Both the position numbers and the translations under genes were made by a program. This document shows, piece after piece, positions 62,392 to 64,000 of a stretch of DNA of 64,000 nucleotides. The notes below the pieces were generated by a model. It saw only the letters and a list, made by a program, of their open reading frames with translations. It was not told the DNA's origin and made no database searches. Where the stretch lies: NCBI GenBank assembly GCA_029972225.1, contig CP124756.1, forward strand, positions 3,516,001-3,580,000, given 5' to 3'. This DNA is from Candidatus Thiothrix putei (lineage in GTDB: Bacteria > Pseudomonadota > Gammaproteobacteria > Thiotrichales > Thiotrichaceae). Every line of letters starts with the position of its first letter. Positions within the stretch are counted from its first letter, which is position 1.

Positions 62392-63498
62392 ATGCTTATA
62401 CTATCATTGATAACAAGCCTGTGCGTGACATGGATTGCGCTTCATTTACTCAAGCCCGTCGCTTATCGCGCTCATTTGCTTGACATTCCCCAAGGCCGCA
62501 AACAGCATATTGGTGCGGTTCCACTCATCGGTGGCATCTCCGTATTTCTCGGTGTCTCTGCGGCTGTATTACTCACAGTACCCAACGACGTCGCTGTCAC
62601 TACATGGTTGTTGTGTGCTTTAGGTATCGTGTTATTGGGTGTTGCCGATGATGCGGAAGACCTTTCCGTCAAATTACGCATCGCCATGCAAATTACCCTA
62701 ACGTTAGCACTGTGCATTGGCAGTGGCGTATCCCTGGCAAATCTCGGTAACTTGTTAGGGCTAGGTGAAATCGACTTAGGTGTATTCAGCTACCCTTTCA
62801 CTGTGTTGATTGTACTGGGAGTTATCAATGCCTTTAACATGATTGACGGTATAGATGGCTTGTTAGGTTCTGTCGCCTTGGTTTCATTACTTAGCTTGGT
62901 TATGTTATTTGGCTTATCTACTCATGCACATCTCTTGAGCGTCAGTGTGATTTTTGTTGCCGCACTGGTTCCATACTTACTGAATAACTTGGTACTTCCA
63001 CCGTTTAAAGAAAAGATTTTCATGGGAGATGCAGGCTCTATGCTGATTGGCTTAACCATCAGTTGGCTGTTAATTGAAGGCACACAAGATACTACTCAGC
63101 AAGCGTTCCGCCCAGTAACAGCATTGTGGCTGATTGCGCTACCGCTGATGGATATGGTGCGTGTTATTTTAGTACGCCTACGGGATCGCCGCTCACCTTT
63201 TGCTGCCGGGCGTGATCACTTGCATCATCTGCTGTTAAATATCGGCATGAGTAAAGGCGCAACATTACTGACCATGGCTGCCATAGCCTTAGTGTTAGCG
63301 AGTGTTGGTATCCTCACCGAATACCTGCAAACCAGCGCCAGCGTAATGTTCTACGGTTTTTTACTGACCTTCTTGGCTTATCTGCTGATGGTCGCGCCAT
63401 TGGTTGATGCTGAAAAAGACAGTCTGAAAAACTGGCTCGAAGCAGCCTCACTTACTCAAACTGCGCGGAAGATTCTTGCAAGATACGGAAATAATTAA
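62392..63498 (+). CDS. wecA: WecA-type undecaprenyl-phosphate N-acetylglucosaminyl-1-phosphate transferase
   Basis: 368 residues with about 11 helices. PQGRKQHIGAVPLIGGISVF, LGVADDAEDLSVKLRI (the catalytic DD motif), VINAFNMIDGIDGLLGSVAL, and KEKIFMGDAGSMLIGL are the MraY/WecA family motifs; AGRDHLHHLLLN is the WecA-type HLHH motif. GAGG five bases before the ATG at 62392 supports this start over an in-frame ATG 45 bases upstream. It starts glycan chains on the carrier lipid. Its last 47 bases overlap the convergent gspK. Confidence 0.9.
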   Translation: MLILSLITSLCVTWIALHLLKPVAYRAHLLDIPQGRKQHIGAVPLIGGISVFLGVSAAVLLTVPNDVAVTTWLLCALGIVLLGVADDAEDLSVKLRIAMQITLTLALCIGSGVSLANLGNLLGLGEIDLGVFSYPFTVLIVLGVINAFNMIDGIDGLLGSVALVSLLSLVMLFGLSTHAHLLSVSVIFVAALVPYLLNNLVLPPFKEKIFMGDAGSMLIGLTISWLLIEGTQDTTQQAFRPVTALWLIALPLMDMVRVILVRLRDRRSPFAAGRDHLHHLLLNIGMSKGATLLTMAAIALVLASVGILTEYLQTSASVMFYGFLLTFLAYLLMVAPLVDAEKDSLKNWLEAASLTQTARKILARYGNN

Positions 63499-64000
63499 TA
63501 AACGGCGGGGTTTGCCCCGGTCTTAGGCGTAACGACCGCTCCTCAAAATACGGGGGAGCGGTTTCGTCAGTGTAGACTCTGATTTGCATACGGTATAAGG
63601 GTTGTTGACTGGCATCAAGGAAAGCCCCACCGAAATCCGGCTGCACGTATTGCCCTTCAGACTCCTCGCGCTGACGCATGTAAGCATCAACTTTTGCTGC
63701 ATCCCCTTCTGCCAACAGCAACAAGGTCTGACGTGGGGCAAGCATTGGGTTAATACCCGCAGCACCGGAGTTGACTGTCAGAAAACGAGTCAATGCCTGA
63801 TAAAGTGGTGGTGTCATACCCAACACTTGTTGTAATTCTTCAATACGCTCAAACGGCGCATCCTTCGCCCCGAATGGCAAACCGGCATTCTCATAATCAC
63901 CATCTTCTGCACCGTTGACACGCCTTAGATCGTCCACATCACGGAAATCCTCCAGAATATCCAACATGTTTTGGGTCGCTTGCTCATCCAAGCCCGCTTG
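63452..64000 (-). CDS. gspK: Type II secretion system minor pseudopilin GspK (5' end outside window)
   Basis: The frame is open at the right edge; about 182 residues are visible. ILEDFRDVDDLRRVNGAEDG, then AGLPFGAKDAPFERIEELQQ, VLGMTPPLYQALTRFLTVNS, GAAGINPMLAPRQTLLLLAE and the C-terminal AFLDASQQPLYRMQIRVYTD match the calcium-binding and alpha-domain regions of GspK. GspK caps the pseudopilus tip. The N-terminal prepilin signal lies beyond the window. Confidence 0.88.
   Translation of the reverse strand, partial: QAGLDEQATQNMLDILEDFRDVDDLRRVNGAEDGDYENAGLPFGAKDAPFERIEELQQVLGMTPPLYQALTRFLTVNSGAAGINPMLAPRQTLLLLAEGDAAKVDAYMRQREESEGQYVQPDFGGAFLDASQQPLYRMQIRVYTDETAPPYFEERSLRLRPGQTPPFINYFRILQESSAQFE

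Noticed and set aside
1..64000. tRNA, rRNA and riboswitch genes
   Set aside because: I looked for conserved tRNA loops and rRNA segments in the intergenic gaps and saw none; the gaps are mostly short and filled with palindromes.

Overview
The window looks like chromosomal DNA of a gammaproteobacterium close to Thiothrix and other Thiotrichaceae. The basis is gene content, not a search: class III PHA synthase genes (phaC/phaE) with phaA, phaB and phaR; a conserved argC, DUF6776, bactofilin, erpA block; RppH; OxyR; WecA; a type II secretion gene; and many short intergenic palindromes. Genus is an inference.

Layout. 0-4.7 kb: the 3' part of a probable 2OG-Fe(II) oxygenase gene, two uncharacterised genes, a YqaA-type membrane protein, and an ATP-grasp plus N-formylglutamate amidohydrolase-like gene pair. 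4.8-9.8 kb: polyhydroxyalkanoate locus, with phaC and phaE leftward and phaA, phaB, phaR rightward from a shared control region. 9.85-12.5 kb: an isolated cas6, a Uma2-family gene and a nine-repeat CRISPR array invaded twice by a 0.18 kb palindromic element. 12.7-24.9 kb: mostly housekeeping genes (DUF2130 protein, phasin, ppc, an AbiE-type toxin-antitoxin pair, erpA, bactofilin, argC, TlpA-like, hemJ, DUF302, rppH). 25-28.8 kb: a HAD phosphatase and recC.

28.8-33.8 kb is an LPS core/lipid A block: two GT2 enzymes, a GT9 heptosyltransferase, an O-antigen ligase and an LpxL-type acyltransferase. 33.86-43.01 kb is an island of nested insertion sequences: two nearly identical three-gene IS66 elements with clean 8-bp target duplications, inserted into older single-transposase IS66-type elements, plus an ISAs1 fragment and several IS ends. 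Inside it are one intact GT4 gene and a scrap of a heptosyltransferase gene. A split target duplication (38602-38610 and 43011-43019, in opposite orientation) indicates that the segment between was inverted.

43.1-63.5 kb is a surface polysaccharide cluster. The leftward, visibly AT-richer part holds a PIG-V-like membrane glycosyltransferase, GtrA, GtrB, a 1367-residue methyltransferase/GT2/GT4/methyltransferase fusion, a stand-alone methyltransferase related to the fusion's C-terminus, and a Wzt/Wzm ABC exporter. The rest has a WbaP-type initiating transferase, a phosphohexomutase, EttA, a Wzx-type flippase, OxyR and a WecA-type transferase. Glycans could be started on undecaprenyl phosphate by WbaP or WecA, extended by the clustered glycosyltransferases, capped by methylation, exported by Wzm/Wzt or Wzx, and ligated to the core by the O-antigen ligase. 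The window ends in a gspK gene that runs off the right edge. I saw no rRNA or tRNA genes.
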